Below, one piece after another: positions 27,239-35,224 of a stretch of 64,000 nucleotides of DNA. The stretch spans positions 70,471 to 134,470 of the forward strand of contig CAYTMU010000004.1 in NCBI GenBank assembly GCA_964438975.1, written 5' to 3'. The notes below the pieces were generated by a model that saw only the letters and a program-made list of their open reading frames with translations, was not told the origin of the DNA and ran no database searches. Position 1 is the stretch's first letter, and the number at the start of each line of letters is the position of its first letter. Origin of the DNA: Chryseosolibacter sp964438975 (GTDB lineage: Bacteria > Bacteroidota > Bacteroidia > Cytophagales > Cyclobacteriaceae). Made by a program: the position numbers and the translations under genes.

Positions 27239-28423
27239 TTAGGTGTTTTCAATCGCCTCAAGAATTATTTCACAACATTCTTTTATCTCAGCAGCTGTGA
27301 TGGTCAGCGGGGGAGCGAGCCGGACGCTGTAGGGGTGGGAGAGGAACCAGTAGACGATCACGCCCTTGCCTTTACAGTAATTGACAATCGCGGATACCTT
27401 CTCCGGGGACTCGAAGTCGAGGGCAAGCAGCAGTCCGATCCGGCGCAGTTCGCGCACCATCGGGTGCTTGAGGTATTGTTCGAATGCTCGCCCTTTTTCC
27501 TCTACGGTCGCAACGAGCCCCTCGTCCCGGATGACGGAGAGGGTTGCCAGGGCGGAAGCACAGCATACCGGATTGCCTCCGAATGTTGTTATATGACCCA
27601 GCATCGGGTCGTGTGTCAGGTACTTCATCATCTTGCGGCCAGCGATGAACGCGCCAATCGGCAGGCCGCCACCGAATGCCTTGGCCATGGTAAGGATATC
27701 GGGGGAGATATCGTAGTGTTCAAAAGCGAAGAATTTTCCAGTCCTTCCCATCCCACATTGGATCTCATCGAGTATGAGCAGGGAGCCTGTCTTGTCACAG
27801 CGTTCCCGCACCGCTCGCATGTAGGCGGTGCTGGGAATTCGCACTCCGGCGTCCCCCTGTATGGTCTCCATAATGACGCATGCGGTGCGCGTTGTGATGA
27901 AGTCAAGGTCTTCGATCTCCCCGAAACGGATAAACCGTACATCTGGTAACAAGGGTCTGTATGCGCGTTTCTTGGTTTCGTTCCCTGACACACTGAGCGC
28001 ACCGTGCGTGCTACCGTGATACGCGCCCCGGCAACTCACGATCTCCGTTCTGCCCGTGACGCGTTTGGCTAATTTGAGTGCGCCTTCGTTAGCTTCCGTT
28101 CCTGAGTTTACGAAATAGCAGCAATTGAGATTTCCGGGTAGCAGGCTGGTGACCATTTCTGCCAGCGCATTCACAGGACTTTGAATGTATTCGCCGTAGA
28201 CCATCACGTGCAGATGTTTGTCGACTTGCTGTTTGATAGCCTGAACGACCACCGGATGCCGGTGTCCCACGGCACTTACCCCGATACCGGAGATGAGATC
28301 GGCATACCGCGTTCCATCGGGTGAATACAGGTACAAGCCCTCGGCACGTTCCACCGGTATCAGGAATGGAAAAGGAGATGTTTGCGCCAGCTTGTTGAGA
28401 AAGACGCGCGGATCGTAATTCAT
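27239..28423 (-). CDS. Class III PLP-dependent aminotransferase
   Basis: 394 residues, acetylornithine/ornithine aminotransferase-like fold. The PLP lysine is K248 in TMAKAFGGGLPIG and the cofactor aspartate is D219 in ILDEIQCGMGRTG; NSGTEANEGALKLAK near 106-120 binds the phosphate. GHITTFGGNPVCCASAL is the usual late motif. The pattern fits the broad aspartate aminotransferase family class III group, and the substrate (ornithine, acetylornithine, GABA or another omega-amine) cannot be decided. No arginine genes are near. The AI-2E permease follows after 8 bp. Confidence 0.9.
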   Translation of the reverse strand: MNYDPRVFLNKLAQTSPFPFLIPVERAEGLYLYSPDGTRYADLISGIGVSAVGHRHPVVVQAIKQQVDKHLHVMVYGEYIQSPVNALAEMVTSLLPGNLNCCYFVNSGTEANEGALKLAKRVTGRTEIVSCRGAYHGSTHGALSVSGNETKKRAYRPLLPDVRFIRFGEIEDLDFITTRTACVIMETIQGDAGVRIPSTAYMRAVRERCDKTGSLLILDEIQCGMGRTGKFFAFEHYDISPDILTMAKAFGGGLPIGAFIAGRKMMKYLTHDPMLGHITTFGGNPVCCASALATLSVIRDEGLVATVEEKGRAFEQYLKHPMVRELRRIGLLLALDFESPEKVSAIVNYCKGKGVIVYWFLSHPYSVRLAPPLTITAAEIKECCEIILEAIENT

Positions 28424-28475
28424 GCGTTAAAGATAGATGCGATCCGCGAATTAGCGTAGGAACTGCAGCAAATGA

Positions 28476-28502
28476 AAAAGCCCCGCTTTTGGCGGGGCTT
28501 TT
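28476..28502 (-). terminator. Rho-independent terminator after the 40-residue protein gene
   Basis: Arms AAAAGCCCCGC and GCGGGGCTTTT with a 5-nt loop, flanked by an A-run on one side and a T-run on the other, so it can work both ways. On the minus strand it closes the small gene at 28576-28698; the aminotransferase gene begins 53 bp further on. Confidence 0.85.
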
Positions 28503-28575
28503 CAGAAACTAATCAGTCAAATCAACCTAAATTCTCGATCTTAGAACCGTTGGCTCCGGAGGGGTCTTGTGAGTG

Positions 28576-28698
28576 TTAAAAGTTCACGGACACCGATACC
28601 AGTATTCCTACTACTACGGCGACAAAAAGTACAAGAACCTGCCTCAGCCTTGCGGCCATCCGTGCCTGAGCAATGCCTCTGAAGTCAACTCTGTTCAT
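28576..28698 (-). CDS. 40-residue single-helix membrane protein
   Basis: The ATG at 28698 gives a 40-residue product, stop TAA at 28576. The first half is basic (MNRVDFRGIAQARMAARLRQ) and the second half is one hydrophobic helix (VLVLFVAVVVGILVSVSVNF) running to the end. The frame can be extended upstream to 28776, but those residues are of low-complexity, non-conserved look. A strong terminator follows at 28476-28502, which supports a real short transcription unit. It may be an inner-membrane regulator or subunit; I do not recognise a family. No Shine-Dalgarno was seen, normal for this phylum. Confidence 0.6.
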   Translation of the reverse strand: MNRVDFRGIAQARMAARLRQVLVLFVAVVVGILVSVSVNF

Positions 28699-28888
28699 TT
28701 GATGTAAGTGTTTTGTGGTCTGTTTATACTTCAAAGGTGAGAAAGGAAACAGCGGGATACCGTTAAAATGAGACACAAATCCTACATCCGTATCCTAAAG
28801 TCATGAAATAAGAATTATACACTAATGGATTGATTATCTGAGCGTTAATTTTTGATAGAATACAGAAGCAGACGGGTGCCCTGGTAAA

Positions 28889-30088
28889 TCACCGCCGGGT
28901 GTCGGAAACACGACAATAACGCCGCGTAAAGGAGCTGGCTAGCTCATATCCTAGGTCCCGGGCTTTTCGGGAGTCGTTGCACACTGCTGTGTAGTCGCGC
29001 GTGCTGATGTTGGCGATGGCGCGGAGATAATAGCCTTCGCCGTTGTCGCTTCGCAGAAATATCATCCAGTTACAATCCGTCACGGCGTCGACATGATTCC
29101 CGATCTTCATATTCGCGAGTGCGCGTCCCTTAAAGATACTGTAGTAGATATCGGGCACATCGCGCGGGTTCATGACGATCTGGAAGGCGTTGCCGTATAC
29201 ACGACTCAGGTTCTCCTTAAACAATCGCTTGCCCATGCTGAAATAGTGCAGCGCCTCCTGAGGATTGTCGAGATTCTCAAGGTTGATGGCACCGATCCTG
29301 TACACAAGTCCTAGATCGCCTGGTTGTTGATTGTGGAGGTGTTTCAGTGCTTCCAACGACTCCTTGAAGTTGCCGAGATAGAATTGGCACATTGACAGAT
29401 TCTGTAGCGTCTCAAACCGAACAGGGTTTTCATAGTTCTTCAGAACCAGATAATGAGTGACTGCGGCCGGGAAGTCTTTTCGGCCATATTCCCAATCAGC
29501 CTTCCTGCGTAATTCGCCAACCAGACTATCGCGAACGAATCCGAAGCGGAAGTCCAACGGGTCCTTCTCTTCCAATTTCCGGATCATGGCGAATGCATCG
29601 TGAAACCGTCCCTCGACGAAAAGCCCGTTGACCTGCTTGAGCTGCATGCTGTTTGCACGCCATTTTTCCATTTGTTGCTGGCGAACGTAATAGTGAGCGG
29701 TGTTGATAACCGCGAAGCAGAATCCTGCGATCAGAAGGAATACGAGGAAGGCGAGGCCCTGTATCTTGAAGTAATTCTTGTCGAGACGGTAATAGCTGTT
29801 CTTTCGCGACTGGCGCCATTGCTGATAGCGCTTGCGTTTGATCTCCTGCCAGTAGGCATCGTTGAGTTCGTCTGTGATGATGTGGAATCGCGAATCATAA
29901 CGCGCGCGTTTGACGGGATCGGAAAGTGTATGATAGGCTGTGTTCAGGAATTTGAAGGTCTCTTCCGCCTCATTGTTACCGGGATTCCGGTCGGGGTGGT
30001 AACGCATCGCCTTCTTTTTGAAGGCCGTTTTGATGTCGTCCTGACTGGCGTGCCTCGAAACGCCTAACGCTTCGTAATAATCATGCAT
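28889..30088 (-). CDS. Membrane-anchored J-domain protein with TPR-like C-terminus
   Basis: 399 residues from the ATG at 30088. The start is fixed by a good Shine-Dalgarno GGGAGGT six bases upstream; the frame extends eleven codons further, but without one. The J domain spans residues 1-68 with the Hsp70-stimulating HPD at 31-33 (MRYHPDRNPG). A transmembrane helix follows at about 110-132 (GLAFLVFLLIAGFCFAVINT). The rest is helical and TPR-like (LNQ-type repeats around LEALKHLHNQQPGDLGLVYR). J-domain proteins recruit DnaK to clients, and here the J domain would face the cytoplasm with the helical repeats across the membrane. No dnaK or grpE gene is adjacent. Confidence 0.88.
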   Translation of the reverse strand: MHDYYEALGVSRHASQDDIKTAFKKKAMRYHPDRNPGNNEAEETFKFLNTAYHTLSDPVKRARYDSRFHIITDELNDAYWQEIKRKRYQQWRQSRKNSYYRLDKNYFKIQGLAFLVFLLIAGFCFAVINTAHYYVRQQQMEKWRANSMQLKQVNGLFVEGRFHDAFAMIRKLEEKDPLDFRFGFVRDSLVGELRRKADWEYGRKDFPAAVTHYLVLKNYENPVRFETLQNLSMCQFYLGNFKESLEALKHLHNQQPGDLGLVYRIGAINLENLDNPQEALHYFSMGKRLFKENLSRVYGNAFQIVMNPRDVPDIYYSIFKGRALANMKIGNHVDAVTDCNWMIFLRSDNGEGYYLRAIANISTRDYTAVCNDSRKARDLGYELASSFTRRYCRVSDTRR

Positions 30089-30183
30089 GCTTGACCTCCC
30101 TGATACCTCTACTAATAACAAAAAAAGACATAAAAGATGCCCGTAAACTCATAGGAACGCTCTAAATCTTTGTGCCTGAAACG

Positions 30184-30211
30184 AAAAAAGCCGCTTTTTA
30201 GCGGCTTTTTT
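30184..30211 (-). terminator. Rho-independent terminator after gap
   Basis: AGCCGCT-TTTT-AGCGGCT hairpin flanked by an A-run and a T-run, 27 bp past the gap stop on the minus strand. Confidence 0.9.
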
Positions 30212-30237
30212 TCAAAAAAATAACGTGTCGTAAACGA

Positions 30238-31236
30238 CTACTTCTTTGCCAGTTCCTGAACCAGGTCGATAAGTTTGTTCGAATAACCCCACTCGTTATC
30301 GTACCAGGCGACGACTTTCACGAAGTTATCGTTGAGGGCGATCCCTGCCTTGGCGTCGAAGATCGAAGTCCGGGTATCTCCGAGAAAATCCTGGGAGACT
30401 ACTTCTTCTTCCGTGTATCCAAGGATACCCTTGAGTTCGCCTTCGGAAGCTTCCTTCATGGCCTTCTTGATCTCGTCGTAGCTTGCCGCCTTGTCCAGTC
30501 GGACCGTCAGATCGACTACCGAGACATCGGCTACCGGCACGCGGAACGACATACCGGTAAGTTTGCCTTTCAGCTGCGGGATCACCAACGCCACGGCTTT
30601 CGCAGCACCGGTCGAAGACGGGATGATGTTCTGAAATCCACCGCGCCCGCCGCGCCAGTCTTTTGCCGAAGGGCCATCTACGGTTTTTTGCGTAGCGGTG
30701 ACGGCGTGAACGGTACTCATCAGTCCCTCGGTAATACCGAACTTGTCGTTCAGGACTTTGGCGACCGGAGCAAGTGCGTTTGTGGTACACGAGGCATTGG
30801 AGACGATCGTATGGTCTGCAGACAATTTTTCGTGATTGACCCCCATGACGAACGTAGGGGTGTCGTCTTTAGCGGGAGCGGACATGACAACTTTCTTTGC
30901 TCCGGCAGCGATATGTTTTTGCGCGAGTTCGCGCGTGAGGAAGAGACCTGTCGATTCGATGACGATTTCGGCGCCGACTTCATTCCATTTCAGGTTGGCG
31001 GGATCTTTCTCGGCGGTAACGCGGATCTTTTTTCCGTTGACCACGAGGTGGCCGTCTTTTGCTTCGACGTCACCTTCGAACTTGCCGTGTGTTGAGTCGT
31101 ATCTCAACATGTAGGCCATGTAGTCGACATCAACCAGGTCGTTGATACCGACGACTTCAATGTCCTTCCTGTTAAGAGCTGCTCGGAAGGCCAGGCGGCC
31201 GATCCGGCCGAATCCATTAATACCTATTTTCGTCAT
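30238..31236 (-). CDS. gap: Type I glyceraldehyde-3-phosphate dehydrogenase
   Basis: 332 residues, full length. Catalyses NAD-dependent oxidation of glyceraldehyde 3-phosphate to 1,3-bisphosphoglycerate in glycolysis, in the cytoplasm. The Rossmann lead-in is INGFGRIGRLAFRA, the catalytic cysteine is C150 in SNASCTTNALAPVAK, the active-site histidine lies in TVHAVTATQ, and the C-terminus has WYDNEWGYSNKLIDLV. All expected motifs are intact. The gene stands alone with its own promoter and terminator. A LacI-family-like palindrome lies upstream of the promoter and could link it to sugar availability, which is inference. Confidence 0.97.
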   Translation of the reverse strand: MTKIGINGFGRIGRLAFRAALNRKDIEVVGINDLVDVDYMAYMLRYDSTHGKFEGDVEAKDGHLVVNGKKIRVTAEKDPANLKWNEVGAEIVIESTGLFLTRELAQKHIAAGAKKVVMSAPAKDDTPTFVMGVNHEKLSADHTIVSNASCTTNALAPVAKVLNDKFGITEGLMSTVHAVTATQKTVDGPSAKDWRGGRGGFQNIIPSSTGAAKAVALVIPQLKGKLTGMSFRVPVADVSVVDLTVRLDKAASYDEIKKAMKEASEGELKGILGYTEEEVVSQDFLGDTRTSIFDAKAGIALNDNFVKVVAWYDNEWGYSNKLIDLVQELAKK

Positions 31237-31288
31237 GATGCATTATTATTTAGGTCATTGATTTTCTACCGGTTGGCAGATGAGGCAG

Positions 31289-31318
31289 CAAAATTAGAAG
31301 TCCTCCTTTCTAAAACAA
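31289..31318 (-). promoter_or_regulatory. Bacteroidota-type promoter for gap
   Basis: On the minus strand TTG (31318-31316), a 19-nt spacer and TAATTTTG (31296-31289) match the -33/-7 consensus exactly. The gap ATG is 52 nt downstream of the -7 box. Confidence 0.75.
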
Positions 31319-31374
31319 CCACTATCCGAAAAGGGTTTGGAGAAAAGCCCATAACCGGGTTAAACGCAATGACC

Positions 31375-31386
31375 GTAAACGTTTGC
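31375..31386. promoter_or_regulatory. LacI-family-like palindrome GTAAACGTTTGC upstream of gap
   Basis: The core AAACGTTT is perfectly symmetrical and matches the central CG half-site pattern of LacI/GalR-family operators. It is 57 bp upstream of the gap -33 box and just past the stop of the VOC gene. An almost identical site lies at 48191-48202. Confidence 0.4.
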
Positions 31387-31397
31387 TGTGACAAAAA

Positions 31398-31814
31398 TCA
31401 GCGGGAAGGCGTCTCGTCGGAACGTTGGGTGGCGATCGACCACATGTTGCCTGCGAAATCTTTGAATGTTCCGCGGCGGTCAGGATCTCCGTCCCGTTCT
31501 TTCGGTTCTTCGATGACCTCACAACCTGCGTCTACCGCCTTTTGGAAGGTTGTATCGACGTCGGCGACATACACGTGGAGGACGATCGGAACAGCAGGGT
31601 ACTTCTCATTTGCCGAGCCGAGCATGATGACCGAGTCATCTATCTTGAGTTCTGCGTGAACGATCTGGCCGTCCGGCATTTTGTATTCCCGAAGTTCGCG
31701 GGCGTTGAAAATTCGCTTCATCAGATCGATAAACCTGTCAGCTCCCTCTACGATGAAGTAGGGTGATACGGAACTATATCCTATGGGTTTAAATGGCTTG
31801 TTCATGCGATTCAT
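31398..31814 (-). CDS. VOC superfamily (glyoxalase/bleomycin-resistance-like) protein
   Basis: 138 residues with two beta-alpha-beta-beta-beta modules. Module one has SPYFIVEGADRFIDLMKRIF and IVHAELKIDDSVIMLGSA; module two has LHVYVADVDTTFQKAVDAG, KERDGDPDRRGTFKDFAGNMWSIA. The arrangement is that of PhnB-like VOC proteins. Metal-ligand assignment is not secure. It follows the enolase-type dehydratase by 60 bp and could be the last gene of the sugar-acid operon, or independent. The start could also be the Met at 31805. Confidence 0.85.
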   Translation of the reverse strand: MNRMNKPFKPIGYSSVSPYFIVEGADRFIDLMKRIFNARELREYKMPDGQIVHAELKIDDSVIMLGSANEKYPAVPIVLHVYVADVDTTFQKAVDAGCEVIEEPKERDGDPDRRGTFKDFAGNMWSIATQRSDETPSR

Positions 31815-31874
31815 ACTGGATTGCTGATCAAATTTAACGACAGAAGCGAAACTGAAGCAGCAGGCACTTCGATA

Positions 31875-33155
31875 TCATTCGAAGAAAGGGATGTCGGTGA
31901 CGGCATACTTCTTCATTCCTTCCTCATTGATATCTACGCCAATGCCGGGTTTATCTGACACTGTCAGGTAACCGTCTTTGACAAATTCAGTGCCATCAAA
32001 CTTCACGATCTCTTTGAACATGCGATCCTTGTGAAAATAGATCTGCCATTCCATAATCATGAAATTTGGAACAGAAGCGCATACATGAGCTGATGCCATT
32101 GCACCCAGGTAGGAAGCAACCATGTGCGGAGCAAATGGTACATAGTACAAATTTGCGAGATTGGCGATCCGTTGTCCCTCGCCCAGGCCACCTGCCTTCT
32201 GCAAGTCGGGCATGATGATATCCACCCCTGATTTCTCCAGTAGTGGCCTGAATCCATACGCGAGGTAGTGATTCTCACCTGCACAGATCGGTGTGCTCGT
32301 CGACCTTGTAATTTCTGCGTAGGCATCTGCGTTTTCGGCAGGAATGGGTTCTTCAAGCCACATCAGATTCAGAGGCTCAAGAACTTTGGCGACGCGAAGA
32401 CCTGTGGGAACATCGTATCGCCCATGCATATCTGCGCAAATATCAATATTTTGTCCAACCGCTTCGCGTGCAGAAGCCATTTGATCGTACATGCGTTGTA
32501 CTTCAGCGGGGCTTGCCGTCCAGTTCCATCGGTCATAGCGGTTGGGGTCATTGGCCTGGTCCAGATCAAACTTAACGGCACTGAATCCCATCGAAACAGC
32601 TTCTTTTGCCGCTTTGGCAAACTCCTCCGGTTTTGGTAGTTGACTTTGATAGAGGGCCGTATCCATGTAGACACGAATTCGATCCCGGAATTTCCCTCCG
32701 AGGAGTTGATATACCGGAACGTTCAATGCTTTCCCGGCCAAATCCCAAAGGGCAGTTTCAACTGCACTTAGCACAGCAACATAGATGCCTGACTGTGCTC
32801 CTCCGAAAAAGGCGGCCTTACGCATGAATTCGAAGAGTCGGTTTACATTCAAGGGACTTTGACCCTTCAGGAACCTTCCCATGCGCTGAACCAGATGATA
32901 GCTTCCAACTACCGCATCCACTCCTTCGCCGCACCCATAGATTCCCTGGTTGGTGTGGATTTTTACGAATAGGCCATTGCCATTTCGTATGAAAGCACAT
33001 TTCACATCCGTGATCTTTAGATCCGACGGTGCTGAAAGCTTCGGATTATTTTCGATTGCAGTTTCATACTCTTTCCCGAATGATGCGAGAGGAGCCGAAG
33101 CTGCCGCAGCTGCAAGGGCGGCTCTTCGGAGGAAGTATCTTCTTGATGTTGACAT
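31875..33155 (-). CDS. Exported mandelate racemase/muconate lactonizing-type sugar-acid dehydratase
   Basis: 426 residues. SRRYFLRR near the N-terminus followed by an Ala-rich stretch is a twin-arginine export signal, so the folded enzyme probably acts in the periplasm. The enolase-superfamily barrel is clear: metal ligands in DICADMHGRYD, LMWLEEPI and PICAGENHY, and the catalytic histidine in FAPHMVAS. The pattern is closest to galactonate/mannonate-type dehydratases, which turn an aldonate into a 2-keto-3-deoxy acid. It is the fifth gene of the minus-strand operon, 25 bp after the RraA-like aldolase gene. The exact sugar acid cannot be read from sequence. Confidence 0.85.
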   Translation of the reverse strand: MSTSRRYFLRRAALAAAAASAPLASFGKEYETAIENNPKLSAPSDLKITDVKCAFIRNGNGLFVKIHTNQGIYGCGEGVDAVVGSYHLVQRMGRFLKGQSPLNVNRLFEFMRKAAFFGGAQSGIYVAVLSAVETALWDLAGKALNVPVYQLLGGKFRDRIRVYMDTALYQSQLPKPEEFAKAAKEAVSMGFSAVKFDLDQANDPNRYDRWNWTASPAEVQRMYDQMASAREAVGQNIDICADMHGRYDVPTGLRVAKVLEPLNLMWLEEPIPAENADAYAEITRSTSTPICAGENHYLAYGFRPLLEKSGVDIIMPDLQKAGGLGEGQRIANLANLYYVPFAPHMVASYLGAMASAHVCASVPNFMIMEWQIYFHKDRMFKEIVKFDGTEFVKDGYLTVSDKPGIGVDINEEGMKKYAVTDIPFFE

Positions 33156-33180
33156 GTCTTGTAATTAGTTTGATGTGTTG

Positions 33181-34116
33181 TTACCAGGTTCTTTCTTTCA
33201 AGAATTCCTGTATTTGCTCTTTGCCTACAGGTAAATCGTCTACGTGGTCGTTCAGCCATTTTGAGAAATCTTTCTCGATGTCGTCAGACCAGCGGGTATC
33301 AATCTGACCAGCTGTGTACTTTCCTTCACGGATACGCTGATGACCGAACAGATCTCGCAGCCGAACGATCTCCGATGTTTTTATAACGCGTTCTGCCAGA
33401 TGCGGAGGAATGAAGACCACAACTCCCAATTTGCCCAGTACAACATCGCCTGGCATTACCGTCACGTTCCGGATGAGGGTAGGTTTGTTGATACCCATGA
33501 TCATGGTGTTAATGTCCTTTCCAGGATTGTGATGCGATGGGTGGTAGCTCGAATAATAGGATGTGAACCCTCCAATCTCCCGCAGCCCTTCAAGGTCTCT
33601 GATGGCGCCATCGTAAACAATACCGTTACCGGTCCTTGCATAGATTGCATTGCCGAGATTGTCGCCGATGGTAGGACCGTTTAGTTTCGCGCCAAATTGA
33701 TTGGCTACATATACGTCTCCTTTCGTCAGAAGATCAATTGGCCATGTATTTTGGCCGCGCTTTCCCTGATTCCTGCCGACAGAATCAATGACCCCCCACA
33801 CATCCGGCCGACCCGGCATGAAGATGGCTGTCAATGCACGACCTACTAAAACGCTATCGGGATTTATTGTTTGCCATCCTTCGGCTATCTGGTACGAGTA
33901 GCCCGCGTTCTTCATCGTTGCCCACGCTTCCTCTATGCTGACGCCCTTCATCCTGTGCAGGATGTTGTCGGGCACTTTAGGGCGGCCATCGGAAAAGCGC
34001 TCGCCTTTCCATTTCGGAGTCAGGAATATCATTTCTTCTTTTGAAATATGTTGTGCATTACACGGTATTGCAGCTATCAAGAGCAGTACAACGGCGAGTA
34101 AATTTTTCTTTTTCAT
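33181..34116 (-). CDS. Exported RraA-like aldolase
   Basis: 311 residues, against about 160-230 for cytoplasmic relatives. MKKKNLLAVVLLLIAAIPCNA is a Sec signal cleaved before QHI. The RraA/HMG aldolase core is visible: GRALTAIFMPG, GDNLGNAIYARTGNGIVYDG and AIRDLEGLREIGG with the conserved Arg and Asp, then GDVVLGKLGVVVFIPP. This family cleaves 4-hydroxy-2-oxo acids to pyruvate or acts on keto acids; some members instead inhibit RNase E, but an exported form cannot. It is 7 bp after the transporter gene and 25 bp before the dehydratase gene. Acting on the dehydratase product is inferred from the context. Confidence 0.85.
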   Translation of the reverse strand: MKKKNLLAVVLLLIAAIPCNAQHISKEEMIFLTPKWKGERFSDGRPKVPDNILHRMKGVSIEEAWATMKNAGYSYQIAEGWQTINPDSVLVGRALTAIFMPGRPDVWGVIDSVGRNQGKRGQNTWPIDLLTKGDVYVANQFGAKLNGPTIGDNLGNAIYARTGNGIVYDGAIRDLEGLREIGGFTSYYSSYHPSHHNPGKDINTMIMGINKPTLIRNVTVMPGDVVLGKLGVVVFIPPHLAERVIKTSEIVRLRDLFGHQRIREGKYTAGQIDTRWSDDIEKDFSKWLNDHVDDLPVGKEQIQEFLKERTW

Positions 34117-34123
34117 AGTAGTA

Positions 34124-35215
34124 CTATTCAGTGTCTGAGTTCGGTAGTCTTCGATACCAGTACGACGCGAGCATGGAGCCCGTGATATTCATGAGAGGGC
34201 TGAATACCGCTGATGCAAGGCCGACAGTGGCTATCTTTCCCATCTCTTTTGCAATGCCGGAGGCAAGTCCTCCGTTTTGCATACCCACTTCAATAGCCAT
34301 GGTCCGGCAATCACGTTCATTCATTCTGAAAAGGCGGGCAAACCAGTAACCAAGGGTATAGCCAAGAATGTTGTGTAGCGTCACAAGGAACACCAAAAGG
34401 ACGCCAATATTCAGCAAGCTGTCTCTTCCGGCTGCGGTAACGAATGCAATCACTCCGGCGATCCCGATCATTGAGAAATAGGGCATCGCCTTGTCCAGCC
34501 ACTGTATTTTTCCGTAGAACAATTTATTGAATAGCAGTCCTGCTCCAATTGGTACGATGATCATTTTGGAGATGTCCCACATCATCTTAAGGAGGTCGAT
34601 TTCGACGAAAGTACCCGCGAGGAATTTCATCAGGAAGGGCGTAATAAAGGGAGCGACCAGTGTAGTGATGGAGGTTATGGTGACAGACAATGCAAGGTTG
34701 GCTTTGGCCAGATAGGTCATTACGTTAGACGCAAGCCCGCTTGGTACGCATCCGATAAGAATAATGCCAGCCGCGATTTCGGGTTCGAAGCCACTGAGAT
34801 TGGCAAGTGTAAATCCTATCGATGGCATAATAACGAACTGTGCGATCACGCCGATTGCTACCGCCCTCGGCTGCTTTACGATTGCAACAAAGTCCTTTGT
34901 GCTCATGGAGGTTCCCATACCAAACATGATTATCTGGATCAGCGGCGTGATCAGGTTCAACAGCTTGAATCCTCCCAGTTCCGTCAGAGAAGCAGGATAG
35001 TACATTGCGACGGTAACTACAGCAAAGATCATTGTGGAGTAACTGAAGCCCTTGAGTTTTTCTGATCCCTGAAATGATATCCCCAATGCCGTGAAAAACA
35101 AGATAATTGCAGGGCCGGCGTTATTGACTCCAGCCCATAACGCGATGATCAGGGCGGCTATCAGAGCGAGTATCGCGATGATTATTGTGATTGTGTAGAT
35201 CGGTTTTTGATTCAT
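34124..35215 (-). CDS. BASS-type sodium:organic anion symporter
   Basis: 363 residues, about ten hydrophobic helices. Motifs such as GIILIGCVPSGLASNVMTYLA and EVGMQNGGLASGIAKE are diagnostic of the bile acid:sodium symporter family. Members carry bile acids, pyruvate, pantothenate or keto acids into the cytoplasm with sodium. Here it lies 9 bp after an FGGY kinase gene and 7 bp before an exported aldolase gene, so import of a small organic acid such as a keto acid made in the periplasm is a plausible role. The substrate is inferred, not shown. Confidence 0.9.
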   Translation of the reverse strand: MNQKPIYTITIIIAILALIAALIIALWAGVNNAGPAIILFFTALGISFQGSEKLKGFSYSTMIFAVVTVAMYYPASLTELGGFKLLNLITPLIQIIMFGMGTSMSTKDFVAIVKQPRAVAIGVIAQFVIMPSIGFTLANLSGFEPEIAAGIILIGCVPSGLASNVMTYLAKANLALSVTITSITTLVAPFITPFLMKFLAGTFVEIDLLKMMWDISKMIIVPIGAGLLFNKLFYGKIQWLDKAMPYFSMIGIAGVIAFVTAAGRDSLLNIGVLLVFLVTLHNILGYTLGYWFARLFRMNERDCRTMAIEVGMQNGGLASGIAKEMGKIATVGLASAVFSPLMNITGSMLASYWYRRLPNSDTE

Positions 35216-35224
35216 CGAGATGGC

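Noticed and set aside
27335..27949. Plus-strand frame of 204 codons
   Set aside because: Antisense to the aminotransferase, which has all PLP-site residues.
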